From: Leptobrachium leishanense
Taxonomy: Eukaryota > Chordata > Amphibia > Anura > Megophryidae
DNA length: 64,000 bases
Direction of reading: 5' to 3'
Assembly: GCA_009667805.1 (NCBI GenBank)
Contig: CM019064.1
Span: 273,153,662 to 273,217,661, forward strand
This document shows, piece by piece, positions 9,600 through 22,290 of this stretch (its first letter is position 1; every line of letters begins with the position of its first letter). The notes under the pieces are model-generated. The model was not told where the DNA came from, made no database searches, and saw only the letters and a program-made list of their open reading frames with translations. A program made the position numbers and the translations under genes.

Positions 9600-11635
9600 G
9601 GCAGAGAGATCGATACAACACAGGGGCGGATCTAGACACAGGTTTCGGGGGGAGGGCACGCTACCAGTTTTGGCTAAGAGCTGGTGTTGGGTTCACAGTG
9701 ACAGGCAGTGTCGCACCTAATCGCAGGCTGTGCTCATCACACTCACTCTCTCTAGAGCATTGCACAGGATCTGTCCTCATGCGGCTCAGGTGACGCAGGA
9801 TAGACACTGCACAGCGATGCTCTGCACTCTGACGCGTGCTCTGCAATAACAAAAGAGACCCAATAAAGATTTCCTAACCTTGCATTTTATCCTATGCAAA
9901 AAGCATGAGTGGTTCTATTATCAGACCGGGCCCTTTTATCAACATATCTCACAAAGAGACCTGAAAGGTTTTAAAAGCTTTCACTGGAAGTCTGCTATGC
10001 TAGTTAGTCAACAAGAATATTATCTTGACTTTATTGTACGCCTGTGTTACAACGACCTTTTCTCAGGGTAGCGTGGTTTCCACTAATATGCAATGATTAA
10101 AGATCTTCTTTCATCACACAAGAAGCTCTTTATTTATAATAACGCTTAATTATTTCATACTTCTAGATCATGACCTACACTAATTATGAAGCATTTCTTA
10201 TATGATGTCCCATTATTTCTCATGCATGAGCCCATCTTGGTTTGCTGAAATAACTTCCACATTTATCTACTACAAGAAACATACATGTTAATGGAGAGGT
10301 ATAACCTCTGCCTCCAACATCAATCACCTGGCATTGTTAGGAAGGATTGTTTGGCTTCTAGTTGCAAAAATTTCCTGTAGCCGGGTGCCTGTGCCACAAT
10401 ATGGAGCACGCCACATCAGGTAAATTTGTATAATTCTAAATAGAAGTTAGAAGAACAAAAAAACAATGCTGGGTTCAGCAGGGGTTTATAATTAATGCCT
10501 CTGATTATTTTTTTTTGGGCTAGAGTGTAGACTTAAAAACCATTAAATTACATAAAACACCTATGTAAATGTTCCACCTCTAGTCCTGCAGAGCTACAGA
10601 GGGACACGTTGGAGTCGTGACAGGTAAATATTTATTTCTGCTGTGAAAATGATGCCGGCATCACGGAGGAAGGTAAATGTGAAAAGGAAAAGCGATCCCA
10701 AATATGTTCGTTTGGTTTTAGGTATTAGTTGGAGTGAAGGGGTTAAAGAGGGTAACTGTCATACCTAGAGATGTTTCTGTGGAAGCCCTAGAGATTATTT
10801 GTTTGGCAGCGGATTACTGTGTCGCTGGGGTATTGCATCAATCGAGATCTGCAAGTAAGGATCCCACAACTATAGAAAAATCTCTCCTGAAGGGTCACCC
10901 GCCGTACACTGTACATCAAACTATGAGTGATGCATACGTGTCTCCTTTTGTCTGTGACGGCCTTGCATTCCACAGGGGACATCTCCAGGAGGACACATAG
11001 AAAGCTCTACTGTTTATAAATGTTTGCTTTAGACGCATATTTAATTACTGCTCTTTCTCCCAGTCCTCTTTTTTTTATAATCTTCCAAACCAGCAGTTTC
11101 TGCCTGAGTAGAAGAATGCTTTAATTGGGAGGAATAAATCTTGATTTTTAGGACCTGTTATTTGTCTTGTGATTGATTGATAATGATGCAATGTAATATA
11201 TGTTTACAATAATAAACACAGTCCCTGCAGAAACCAAAACGGTGACAAGCTGTTGCTGTCAAATGTTTTTTTCGTATTGAATTCCTACAGTGTTTGCTCC
11301 TTTTGAATACCTTTGTTGCTTATAGTGTATACTATACAAAAATGTTTTGTTTGTACCTAAAACCTCAGTGCTCTTTCAAATAAATCATTTTATTTATATT
11401 GTTATATTCTGAACTATAGGATTGTGAATTATTTCAAAGAACATACTGTATGTTATGGAAAAAACAGAAGTGGTGTATATGTACAGAACATAGAGCATTC
11501 AGAAAATATGCTTTTTCTAAAGTCTTCTTGCTGGTTTCCAATTTTCCCCAGTTTGACAGTGTACAGGAGTGTTCTGTTGCTTTTGTTTTAAGAATAAACA
11601 AATGAAGTTATAATGAAAACTAAACCTGCAAAGCA
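9600..11635. other. Unassigned non-coding sequence
   Basis: Near 9622 there is a hAT-like start (CAGGGGCGGATCTAGAC), but no partner end was found. The rest is AT-rich with no supported gene. Confidence 0.45.
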
Positions 11636-11712
11636 ACATTTATTTATAAAAGAATTTTACCAGAAAGGATACATTGAGATTTCTCTCATTTTCAAGTATG
11701 TCCTGGGTATAA
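11636..11712 (-). mobile_element. SINE 3' end fragment
   Basis: Minus-strand copy of the module 'acttgaaaacgagagaaat' plus 'tccttcctggtaaaat' and a TTTATAAATAAATAAA tail. The same module lies at 15150, 29390, 37366 and 47230. Confidence 0.65.
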
Positions 11713-12339
11713 GAAGTGCCAAATCTGAAGTATAGTACAAATTGAGCACAGAGCCTCCAGGATTGCACAAACCCGACTTCAAAATCCAGAATTTTTAAGA
11801 AGTTTTTCCTGTCTAGGTTCTCCGCCTACCCTTCTCTCCACCCCTGCTGCTGATCCTTTCTACAGTGCCAGCTAGGGACGTGCTGAGACACACTGTGCAA
11901 TGCCAGTATGGGACATGCTGCCCAGGGCCAGTGAGAGACTCGCTGGTGCTGCTATATCCCTCACAGGCACTGCACAGCATGTCCCAACATGTCTCTCGCT
12001 GGTGCTGCTGCAACGTGTTCCTCACTAGCGCCTCCCTGCCCTCTAGCTTTATATTCATCCCCAGATTGCACAGCCTGAAGAACCCCAAATGCAGAATGCT
12101 GTGGGACCTCCAAAAATTCCAGGCAGTGGATGCTGAGCCTGTATATGTTGGTACTTTATGAAAAATACTATACTAGCAAAAATAATAACAATTGATTTAA
12201 AGGCCCCGTGGAGAATATTCCAGTTTTGACGTATTATACAGCATTCATTATGTTTTGCTTAAAGCGACATTCTAAACACCTTGCCCACACAAACAATTTT
12301 AAATGGACATTACCACAGGAGTCTGTCCCCGCTCCTCAT
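11713..12339. other. Unassigned; local inverted words
   Basis: Between 11870 and 12010 the words GGGACATGCTG and CAGCATGTCCC, and AGAGACTCGCTGGTGCTGCT and its partial repeats, give an imperfect foldback. No gene is supported. Confidence 0.4.
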
Positions 12340-12830
12340 TATTATTATTATCATCATTTAAATAGCACCAACAGTCTCCACAGTGCTTTCCAATAACCAA
12401 TGGGGCATGAGACAAAGTTACAACAACAGGAGCCAGAAACAAGAGGTGTAGAGGGCCCTGCTCAGATGCGTTTACAATCTAGAGGAGTTGGGGTGGAGAA
12501 AGAAAGGAGGAGTATTATTGGTCGTCAGTTTCACTAGCAATAGGATTTTAGAAATGGTGAGGACATGGAAATGACATCAATCATGAGGTGGGGTAGGCCG
12601 AGAGGGAAAAGTCAACATCAATAATGTGGTTTATGACTCTGAAGAGTTGGGTTTTGGGAGTTTCTTGAAGGCACGAAGATTGAGGGAGAGTCTGACTGGT
12701 GGGTTATTCCACAGGACTGAAGGTACCCTTGAGAAGTCTTGGAGGCTGCAAGTTGGCTTTGCTTGTGGAAACAGAGGACAAGGGGAGGTCGCTTGCAGAC
12801 CACATTGATCTAGAGGGGTTGTATGATAAT
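12340..12830 (-). mobile_element. L2-like LINE tail, reverse orientation (probable)
   Basis: Starts ATTATTATTATCATCATTTA, then 'atagcaccaacagt' and 'cacagtgctttccaat', which is the inverse of the LINE/SINE tail of the form 'attgtaaagcgctg..gttggcgctatataaat'. 'agggccctgctcag' and 'tttacaatctag' follow, the inverse of the 'gattgtaagctctcgagcagggtcct' tail. The upstream part to 12830 has no identified domain. Confidence 0.5.
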
Positions 12831-13593
12831 CTTAGAGCTTTCAATCAGTGACCACTGTGCAGTACCAAAATTCAAAGTGATGTCTGCACACAATTGAAGG
12901 ATCAGTCTACGAATATTAAATTCTTGCCCTTCCTCTGTTTCACCATAAAAACTGTTAATTAATGTTTATTGGATGTGGGAGAAAGAACACTATAAAAGAA
13001 AACATCAGCCAGAATGTCAGCATAAAGGATATTAGAATAAAGAATGCATCAACAAAGTGAATAATAAGTTAGAATAATTGTACAAAGTGCTAATGATCCA
13101 TTCTATTAAGACAGTCTAACCTTCCCAATAAGTAATGTGATCTGTAGCACAAACTGGATTAATGTGGGATTTATTGCAAAGTTCCATGAAAAAAGGCTGA
13201 GCACACTTTTTATATGGAATCATTTATAAAAATAAACAAATCGAGTTAATACTGATGTGTCACTGATGGCAGTTTACTTCTAATAACAGTTAAACCTAAA
13301 ATATTGATAAACTTTTATAACAAAAACTTATTATGTTTTTTTATCTGTGATTCTGTAACAGTCACTGAGACAACACAGGTGATTTTAAGATGTGGTTTTG
13401 AACCAGATCATTGAAATTACATCTGTGCTCCATACCTTCTCAAAAAAGTATGCATAGCCATAGTACTGATCTGCTAAACCATGAGTCAGAGTGTGGGATG
13501 TTGACAATCAAAGACTGAGTCACAAATTACTTCTGTCTCTCATTATATTTTGGATGGTAGAGGTTACTACACTCCTGACTTTATTAACTAATA
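12831..13593. other. Unassigned non-coding sequence
   Basis: AT-rich sequence with no supported gene or bounded repeat. Confidence 0.5.
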
Positions 13594-14460
13594 GGGGTTA
13601 TTCAGAGAGCACCGAAATGTTGCCGACATTTCGGTGCTCTATTGTTCCCTGCACTTCGGGGATTCAAATTTCCCCACCTTGTGGTGAATTCAGCATTCAC
13701 CGCAGGGTCCCCAAACTGCAGGGAATCGGCCTCCGAATGTCGCCGCCAATCCGCCAGCTGCCGCCACAAACCCGTCACCCGCCGCCAATCCGCCACAAAC
13801 ACGCCAGACAGCCGCCAAATGCAGCCGACGAGCACAGTGCCAACCAGCCGCAGGAGAAAGCCAACAAATGGGTAAAAAAAAACAATACAATACAATTGAA
13901 AGTGTTGAAATCGAAACACTGTTTGCAAAAAACTACTGAACGAAAATGTCTGGAATTTACATAGAAGCTCCTATTAATAATAAAAAGGTCTGTTACAGAA
14001 AAATTACAAAACGATTTTAAAAATAAACCTAAAAATTTTTTTCCAGAACAAATCCTGAATAATGCCTACAAGATCCTAAAAAAAAAAAAAATCAATAAAG
14101 TAAAGAGACTTTTGACTGCAGATTAAAATAATAAAAGGTTTATTAGATATTGAATAAAAATGGGAATATTTTTAACAATGAAGCCTATGGGGTTCATCTG
14201 AATAAATCTGCCGAATTAAACCACCGAACAGTAGGGCACTTCGGCAACTTTTCACTGCTGGTCGGAGTTCTCTGAATAGATTAATCATTGCCTCTCTATG
14301 AGGGATTTCACTGCTTTCAAACAGGCACCGTACTTGCAGGCAGTTCGCCAAAATTTGGCGAACTGCCTGCTCTCTGAATAGCCGAATGGCCCTGAAATGG
14401 GACCGAACGGTCGACATTTCGGTGACATTTCGGGGCCAGATCGGCTCTCTGAATAACCCC
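13594..14460. mobile_element. ~860-bp TIR element, family GGGTTATTCAGAG (copy 1)
   Basis: Starts GGGGTTATTCAGAGAGC and ends GCTCTCTGAATAACCCC. Related elements lie at 40919-41745 (inverse) and 46023-46880, with pieces at 25.7-28.1 kb and 32985-33150. Internal landmarks shared by the family: 'gtggtgaattcagcattcaccgcagg', a proline/arginine-like GCCGCC-rich block, a poly-A-rich centre with 'ggtctgttacagaaa', 'gaagcctatgggattc', and 'gcaggcagttcgccaaa' near the end. No transposase is recognisable. Confidence 0.75.
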
Positions 14461-15149
14461 TTATGATGGAGTTTGAAAAGGCGTGTGGATTACAGTTGAA
14501 TAAACAAAATGACCTTATTAACATGATCCCATTCAGATACAAATATAATTACTGTATATGCCATTCTGCACTGATCCACAAGCACTTTGTCAGCCCCACC
14601 AGTGTGTAGTTGGCAAGGCAAGCCAATCCACCCTGACCTTTTTTATTATGCAAAGTAATGCAAGATTATTTTACAGTGACATGATAATGCATCACAGTCT
14701 AAATGCTGGAATGCCCAGTAATCACAGCATTCCCCAATCTGGCATTCGATTACATTCCTTTTTCTTCAAGACAGAGTAAGACACGTCTGCATTTATAAAT
14801 GTTGCATAAGTTTTCTTCTCAGCACATATAAACGTGCCTTCCAGCAGCTCTTTTAAGTCTGCCAATTCCTTCCAGAAAGGGAAGGAAAATCCACTGTACA
14901 GATTGTTATCAAGAACATTTTTTTTAATCAAGTCAGTTCTCCCCTTTTTTTATAGAATAAACAAAGCAATTAGGAAAGATTAACAAAGCACCAAGTTCCT
15001 TTTCCTTCTCAGAAGGTCTACTTGGATGGAGAACACTCATCAGTCTAAGCCAGGGTGAGGGGGATAGGATATGTGGTTTAACTGCTGGTACGCACGGGGT
15101 TGCCAGTCATTACCTGCTACGTGTGCCAGAAGCTGGTACCTGCCGGTAC
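14461..15149. other. Unassigned non-coding sequence
   Basis: No supported gene or complete repeat. Confidence 0.5.
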
Positions 15150-15236
15150 TTGACTGATAAGTATTAACCCAGGACATACTTGAAAACGAGAGAAATGTAT
15201 CCTTCCTGGTAAAATCCTTTATAAATAAATAAAACA
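15150..15236 (+). mobile_element. SINE 3' end
   Basis: Contains GGACATACTTGAAAACGAGA, 'tccttcctggtaaaatcct' and an AATAAATAAA tail. The sequence just upstream (15010-15149) may be the rest of the SINE but is not clearly tRNA-like. Confidence 0.6.
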
Positions 15237-15239
15237 CAT

Positions 15240-17229
15240 AAAGTAAATATTTGATACTAAAGTAACACTTTAAGAATCACTAGCTATACCACGTCTGTTA
15301 AAATAATAACTCAATGGTTTTTAAAAGAATTGAGCAGCATATTGTAATGAATCTATGTGGAGCTTTCAAGCTTCCTTAGATCTAGTGAACCAGCATCAGA
15401 AATAAATGCGTGGGACTGAAATGTGATTGCACAATGCAAGTTAACCTATTGAGTGTCAGAGCAGCAGCCATTAAGTATTCCTTTTTTTATGGAATGGGAG
15501 TGTTGTAACGATCCTCACGGCATGCATTTTATATGCAGAATACCCCCGATCTTTATACAGAGCATCCTATGTGAAGTCAGCAATGGAGTCAGTCTGGGCA
15601 GGCTAAAATGTGACATAGCATATTCTAATAGAGCTGCAAGAAAGGAGAACACATTGGTTTACAATGCATTCCTTTCCCCAGGGTATTGGACCAGCTGCTG
15701 TGAGCAGCACTCTGAAGCCAGAGGCCACACAAGCCTCTTTGCTGTAGCAAATGCCAAGTTAGGCCTATAAAAAGTGCCATTATGCTGATAAATGCAGCTT
15801 TCATCTGCGCACAGGCAGACCGAGGCGAGGAGCACGTTTAAAAACCGCACCACAAGCCATTACTCAACTGCGAAACAACACACAAAAGGGCGAAAAAAGT
15901 TACCATGCAAAATTATGACTTCTGCACAAATGAACGCTTTTTGTGGTTAGCCAGTCAGCTCAGTAGAGATCCCAGATTGCATGAAAAGCAAATTCTATTT
16001 AACAGTGGAATATTTGGGTTTAGGGCTTCGCTGGGCACTCTAAATTCTATCTTGCCCACCACTAGGACCTCTCGGACTTGTGCTCTCCCACCCACCACTC
16101 GATATCTAACAAATATGGACGTAAACCTATAAAACAATTAAGACCCATCACATATATATAATTCAGAACAAAAGCAAAGCGCCTTGACGCCGAGTGATTT
16201 CTAGTACCATTTATTATAGTTTAGACTTTGGATGCTCATTGCTAGGGATTTTTTTTAATCTGCAGCTCTGTCACACACCTCAAATATACTAGACCTCTAA
16301 AAGAAAGGATATTAAGTAGAAAGGACTGTTCTCCCTCCAATCAGCTGCTCTAGGTTGAGGCCTAGCGGTCCTGTGCACAAACACACCCCTTGTATTGAAG
16401 AAAATTGAACAACAAAGGCCCTCTGGAGCTGAATGCAAAGAGACCCTTAGCCATGTGCTCTCAGTCGACTTAATCAAATGGAGATGGTCCCTCCTTTAAT
16501 GGACATCAATCTCAATTAGACTAAAAATGTACCCAAATATTGCAGAGGAATTCTTCATTAAGCATTAAAGCTGCAATATTAATATAGCCACAAAATGCAT
16601 ATCATGCTTGAAAACAGGGTAATATTTGTTATACCTGCATGCCTTCTTCATATTTATTTACGTCAATCACACATAATTATATATTTTAAAAAACTTACAT
16701 GCTTATTCACGTTCAGGTTATCAGCCAGATGGCTTTTCATCTGAATGTTTAGTATACAGTTATATATTTCCAGTATAAATCCTTCTGACAGTAAAACCAT
16801 AATTAAGAAAAAAACAAACTGTAAAATTGCATTGTGCCTTCAATGCAAAAAGTTGCCAATATTCATTATGGACTATATTAATTAAATAATGGGGACGGCA
16901 GACATGTAATTGTACATTTTGGAGAGCTGGAGGCAATGCATTGGAGAGGCAGACCGCACCCTGCCGTGTCACCATCTAAACTATGGTAATTCTTGGGAGT
17001 ATTTCAAGTAACAAAAGCGATAGAACTGAAAATACAAGCAGTACCGTCATCTCTGTCCCGACCACTGAGGCACAAAAGAATAATTAGATTTCTGAGAAAC
17101 CGTCTAAGGACTGCTGTGAACTCCACTCCTTCTGTACTTAACGTGTCCAAGATTCATTATTCATCCTCCAGTGTGCCATAAGGCATAAAAATATATTATA
17201 TATATTTTAAAAAAAAAAAAACATGGACC
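15240..17229. other. Single-copy-looking sequence downstream of tmsb4x
   Basis: About 2 kb 3' of tmsb4x in which I recognise no transposon termini and no coding exon. In so repeat-dense a window this makes it a candidate for retained regulatory sequence, but nothing in the sequence proves that. Confidence 0.4.
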
Positions 17230-17687
17230 ACGCAGTGTTTTATACTTTTTATTTGCATATTTAAAAAAAATTGTGCATTCCAATAATTCAAATCATTTTG
17301 AACAAATTAAATTTTCACTTGATTTGACCGCATTTTACAGCTCGCTGGACCTTGATGTAGCTTTTTTTTTTCCCTTTCTCTCTGGGCCACATGGTACAGA
17401 ATCTCCGTACTTCACCGATTATCCTTTTATTATCATGCACGATGCTTTATGCCACCAGAACCAAAGCCAGCCAGACAGGCAGATGGAGGGGCAGCGCCTT
17501 CAGTCAGTCAGTAGTTCTTTATTTCCTTTCTGTTCATGTTAACGGGGCAGCACAGTAAATGGTTTCCAACCTTTGTATCTTTGTTATTAAATTTTTTTTT
17601 TTTACAAAGTTAAACAGCTAAAAGAAGTAAAATAAGAAGGCAATGCTTGTGGAATGTACAGTGCATATCTGGGTGATGGGAGTTTCA
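17230..17687 (-). other. tmsb4x: tmsb4x 3' untranslated region (approximate 3' end)
   Basis: Sequence following the tmsb4x stop codon on the minus strand. It ends in an AT-rich segment (17300-17245) with ATGATTTGAATTATTGGAAT, then TGCACAATTTTTTTT, then ATGCAAATAAAAAGT. From general knowledge of vertebrate TMSB4X transcripts, this terminal arrangement looks conserved well beyond frogs. The exact cleavage site near 17230 is inferred. Confidence 0.75.
17248..17253 (-). terminator. tmsb4x: Poly(A) signal AATAAA of tmsb4x
   Basis: Canonical AATAAA on the minus strand in the context ATGCAAATAAAAAGT, about 435 nt after the stop codon. Confidence 0.8.
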
Positions 17688-18042
<355 letters not shown>

Positions 18043-18985
18043 TCAAAAAAAAGGGGAGGGGACGTCACTCTGTACTTCACCAGCTACCACGCCCTCCCGG
18101 TCTCAGATTCTACAAATATATATATTTCCTTGCAGAAAATATTCTCTTTTCCATCGATAAAATGCACGTGAAAATAGATAAAACAATGGCTCTGAAGTTA
18201 CTCTGTTCAACGATGAAAAATAAAAATAAATCAAAAAAAAAAAAAAACTCTTCTCCATATGCTTAAGAAAATTATTAAAAAACCAAATAAACTGAAATAA
18301 AGGGCCGTTGCATTTCATATTGCGTATCAATAAGTTGGATCCATGCCAGATGTGAGCATAGCCCATGCTATTCATCATGCATTCTCAGGGGTCTGCCGCT
18401 TCTCCCTCCCTATAGATGAAGTCATGCATTCTTCTCTCTACAAAGAGCTGCAGCTAAAAAACCCAAGGAGTCTTAACCACCGCCCTATTCTGTTTCAGCC
18501 TCCACTCCTCTCACTGCCCATTAAAAAACGAACAGATTTCCCTGCACAAAGCAGTGCGCCAGCACATGGAAACCCATTTTTATTAATATACCAGACTTTG
18601 CAGCTGCGTATTTAAAACAATTAACTAATAATAAGAACAACAAAACATCAGATCATCAGAATACAAATGGATAATCTCTTTGTTACGGTTCAGCGGATCT
18701 TGCAAAGATTTAACATGTGTTTTACGTATAGATTTCTTATTTTTGTATGAAAAGGCTACGAGTCGGCATGCAAACGAGATAACGGACAAATATGCCATTT
18801 TACATGCAAATGCACAACGTAATCCTTATCCAGCAAGGACAATGGCAGCAAATCTCGCTTACAGCGATCAAAGAGTCAAAGGAGTTTCCTCTTATTACAG
18901 TCTTACAGCTACAGTGTTATTGAAGACATAACAATACAACGCCACACAAGAAAGGAAATAAAATGTAAAAAATTTCAGGACTTAC

Positions 18986-19038
18986 CAGCTGTGGAGCACA
19001 CAAACAGAAGGATTCCTCACGGATGCAGCCTTGACTAT
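18986..19038 (-). other. tmsb4x: tmsb4x exon 1 (5' UTR, non-coding)
   Basis: The minus-strand exon ends CTCCACAGCTG before a strong donor GTAAGT (18985-18980). It is followed by intron 1 of about 1,014 bp to the acceptor at 17972-17974. Its start is placed near 19038 from the TATA box and an initiator-like TCATAGT. A non-coding first exon is the normal tmsb4x layout. Confidence 0.8.
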
Positions 19039-19092
19039 GAGGGGAGTGAAAAAGAACAAGCTCTTATATCATCTCCTTTATGCAAATGACAC
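19034..19092 (-). promoter_or_regulatory. tmsb4x: tmsb4x core promoter
   Basis: On the minus strand: a TATA box GATATAAGAG (19070-19061), an initiator-like TCATAGT at about 19040-19034, and an octamer ATTTGCAT (about 19082-19089) just upstream. TGACGTTGCC, containing a CRE-like TGACGT core, lies about 30-40 nt upstream of the TATA box. The spacing of TATA box to start (about 30 nt) is standard. Factor binding is inferred from motifs only. Confidence 0.75.
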
Positions 19093-19099
19093 TGGCAAC

Positions 19100-19627
19100 G
19101 TCACCAGCATGACTTAACCCTTCACACACCGCCCTTCTGCCTCTTAGTCATGATTCCTGTAAAGCAAGCATGCTTAAAGGAACGAAATGAGACAATAATG
19201 CAGGGTTTTAGTTTTTAATCTGAAACTTGTGTAAAAAGCGGTTCTGTATGAAGTTAAACTAGTATAATTGCCGTACTTTGCACTGATTTGTTTTCTTTAA
19301 CTCGCTACACGACTAAAACTAGACAATATGAGAGTAATATACAACAGAAATAACTAGATTTAGTTTTATATATCATGTGTTGTCTTGCATTTATTTTATT
19401 CTTGCTCTTAACTATGAGCTTACAGGGTTAGGCCCATATTTGTGGACACACCACACAAGAGGAGATGATACAGCAATAGAACAATGTGATTTTAAAGTAA
19501 TGGAAGTATCGTTATTGTATGTGACGTTTAATTTCTGGCAGAAGTAATTAGGCATCGACCTTTTAATTTGGGTCAGCAACTTGTAAAATCCTTTTAGCAG
19601 GTAGTACAGCATTTCTGGGGTTTGATT

Positions 19628-19665
<38 letters not shown>

Positions 19666-20106
19666 TTTATTTTTTTTCTGTGAATAGAAAAAAATAAGTT
19701 AAATTTGCATTTGCCCGCTACTCAAGTAACATCAAAAGGAGAAGTAATAGCGATTCCTCTTTTTGTTTCCCCATCTTGTATTGTCTGTACGCTCTGGAAC
19801 ATTGCCTACTAGTTCAGACATTTACTTATTAGCAGAAATGTGTAGTATTTGTGCATATTACAATCTTGCAGAACGCTCAATGCTGACTTTTAGTTTATAA
19901 GTGTATATGGGAGGCCACACATGCTTCTGGAATGGAGCCTTGCTGAGCGCGGCAGGCAACGAAGAGTTAAAGCACAGGGTGCTGTAAGATGCTGTTGTGG
20001 CTTAGCTTTAGATGAAGACAGGAAATGGTATTTCCTGTATTCATATGAACTGCTACAAGAAAGACTCTGGCCTAGACCTGCACGAAGCAAAGCTGTGTCT
20101 GTCTCT
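19100..20106. other. Upstream flank of tmsb4x, no gene seen
   Basis: No exon or bounded repeat except the AT microsatellite at 19630-19662. Confidence 0.5.
19630..19662. repeat. (AT)n microsatellite
   Basis: About 16 uninterrupted AT units followed by a T-rich run. Confidence 0.95.
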
Positions 20107-20232
20107 AAGATTGTAAGCTCTCGAGCAGGGTCCTCCCTTCTGCTGTTCAATGTGTGTAACGTGTATGTATATTTGTTATTCTGTCCCATGTATAGCGCTA
20201 AGAAATTGTTGGCGCTTTATAAATACTTGTAA
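20107..20232 (+). mobile_element. L2-like LINE 3' tail
   Basis: Contains GATTGTAAGCTCTCGAGCAG, 'ttgttattctgtcccatg' and 'gttggcgctttataaata', the same tail as the elements at 2.6 kb and 40.0 kb. Confidence 0.75.
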
Positions 20233-20555
20233 CTAATGTATGATTGTCTCATTTTTGGAGATCCATCTTTCCAATAGATATTTAACTGTAGAATTAAGAA
20301 TATATTGTTCTCATTCAGCAGTGAATACTTCAGTGGTTAAGGTGACATTCAGCATCTGTTTAGGCGTGGTCTGGAAAGTAAAGGAAGTCACTTCCTGCAA
20401 ACCCCAGTGTGTGAACAGGAAATGGGGAGGCATTTTTACGCTGCACTCTTTAAAATGGGGGTAGTGCCACTTCCAATTTGTTGTGTCATTTATATTTTGG
20501 CTGATGAGCCATGGCTCTCCAGCTCCTGGACAACAATTCACAAGCTTCTTTAGAA

Positions 20556-20691
20556 CAGGAATCAGCAGCCTTGGCCCTCCAGATGTTTTGAAATTACAAC
20601 TCCCATCATGCTCAGTCACTCATTAATTTGGCTCGGCCTCAGGAGACATGTAGTTCCAAAACATCTGAAGGGTCATTGCTGCTGACCTTTG
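20556..20691. mobile_element. hAT MITE (136 bp)
   Basis: Left end CAGGAATCAGCAGCCTTGG; the right end read inward is CAAAGGTCAGCAGCAATG. Flanking 8-mers are CTTTAGAA (20548-20555) and TTTTAGAA (20692-20699), 7 of 8 identical. The centre holds 'aactcccatcatgctcag', a common vertebrate hAT MITE motif. Fragments of the same or a close family are at 25086-25150 and about 42505-42610. Confidence 0.8.
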
Positions 20692-20699
20692 TTTTAGAA

Positions 20700-21320
20700 C
20701 TTTAATTCAAAGACAGCCGTCTTGGGCTGAGGTTGGACATCTCAGTCTTTACGATTATTGCTTTATTGTTACAAGAGGCCCTGGCTAGTGCTAAAGATTC
20801 AATCTTGCATCAAGCTACCTTGGTCTTAAGTAGCATATAGAACGCCAGATAAATTAGAAAAAAATGCTAAAACTCGCAAAAAGCTGCTCAGGCACATAGT
20901 ATACCCTACATCTGCACCCAAAATGGAAGAAATTTCTAAAAGGAGATATATATATATATATATAATTACACAAAACGAGAGGAGAGCACACCAAATAGTA
21001 CAAAAGAAACCACAGCAGCTAAATACGTTAACAGAGTTTCAGATTTAACCCTTTCAGTGCTTAAGAACATTTCCTAAACCCCTTCAAACATTGCAGTTCT
21101 TAACCCTTGCATACATTTAATACTGAGCTCTGTTGAACAATGGTGGAAGTTTAGTTTGCAATAGATGGCCATGGATTGCGTAAGCCTGTCAACAGCGACA
21201 ATGTATTCCACCCCTGGCAGGTCCTATCATACTAACCTAATGTCTGCTCTTATGGGATAAACTTACTGTGTACTCAGTCCTTTCTGAAGCTCCCTTTTTA
21301 GACACCGATATCTATCTATC
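20700..21320. other. Unassigned non-coding sequence
   Basis: Contains a short (TA)n run at about 20945-20962. No gene is supported. Confidence 0.5.
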
Positions 21321-21404
21321 TACCGTATTTTTCGCTCCATAAGACGCACCTGACCATAAGACGCACCTAGTTTTTAGAGGAGGAAAACAGGAAAATACTG
21401 CCCC

Positions 21405-21662
21405 CCAGCTCATGGATACTGTCCCCCAGCTCATGGATACTGCCCCCCAGCTCATGGATACTGCCCCCCAGCTCATGGATACTGCCCCCCAGCTCATGGA
21501 TACTGCACCCAGCTCATGGATACTGCCCCCAGCTCATGCATACTGTCCCAGCTCATGGATATTGTCCCCCAGCTCATGGATTTGCCCCAGCTCGCTCATG
21601 GATGTGCCCCAGCTCGCTCATGGATGTGCCCCAGCTCGCTCATGGATATGCCTCCGCTCACC
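21405..21662. repeat. 20-bp minisatellite AGCTCATGGATACTGCCCCC
   Basis: About 12 units, the first ones near-identical, the later ones diverged to 17-19 bp (AGCTCGCTCATGGATGTGCC). Both strands are open across it, which explains the repetitive open frames here. Confidence 0.9.
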
Positions 21663-21846
21663 TGTCGCCGCCGCGTTAGGCTCCCTCTGAGCGTGCGTCC
21701 GGCGGCAGGAGCTTGGGCACTCGCCTGGGGGAGCCACGTGACCACGATCTCGCGAGATCGCGGTCATGTGGCTCCCCCAGGCGAGTGCCCAAGCTTCCTG
21801 CCGCCGGACGCACGCTCAGAGGGAGCCTAACGCGACGGCGACAGGT
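21661..21846. repeat. 186-bp GC-rich palindrome
   Basis: The arms CTGTCGCCGCCGCGTTAGGC... (21661) and its inverse (ending 21846) meet at CGATCTCGCGAGATCG. Only isolated mismatches are seen. It lies inside the TA-flanked element. Confidence 0.85.
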
Positions 21847-22059
21847 GAGCTAACTCATATCCCTCCAGTGGGTGCGCATTCGCTCCATAAGACGCCCCCA
21901 CTTTTTGGGGGGAGAAAAGTGCGTCTTATGGAGCGAAAAATACGGTATATATATGAAATCGGTGGCGGCACTCCAGGACTTTAAATAAACATAAGTTTTA
22001 ATCCATAGAAGTTGATATATCAAACCACAGGAAGGTTACACTCAACCTAAACTAGTAAT

Positions 22060-22290
22060 AACACCGGGTGTATCTAAGATATTTAATACAAAACACCAGG
22101 AAAGTGCACTCCATACCAATGACCACCTTCTTCCACCATTTTCTGCAACAAAAAAAACACAATTTCAAAATGTTCAAAAAAATTTGACAGGTTATAAATT
22201 CTGGGGATTCAGTTCACAAATGGTGTAAGAAGGTGGTCATTGATATTAAGTGCGCTTTCCTGGTGTTTTATAGGTGTCTGAAATACGATC
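22060..22290. repeat. Imperfect hairpin repeat
   Basis: AACACCAGGAAAGTGCACTC and ACCAATGACCACCTTCTT (22085-22135) recur inverted at 22215-22270. It probably belongs to a larger repeat running from about 21950 to 22330. Confidence 0.6.

Larger units (their letters stand above)
21323..21945. mobile_element. TA-flanked foldback element with minisatellite
   Basis: Inverted ends CCGTATTTTTCGCTCCATAA, each bordered by TA (21321-21322 and 21946-21947). The family is not named with certainty; a TA target and long inverted ends fit a mariner-like or related MITE. The interior is a 20-bp minisatellite followed by a GC-rich perfect-looking palindrome. No transposase. Confidence 0.8.

Noticed and set aside
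20502..20540. CTGATGAGCC resembling a hammerhead first strand
   Set aside because: No GAAA and no cleavage triplet follow in the right position.
21312..21830. Open frames with MSWGAV or MDTAPQL repeats
   Set aside because: Products of the 20-bp minisatellite; not a protein family.
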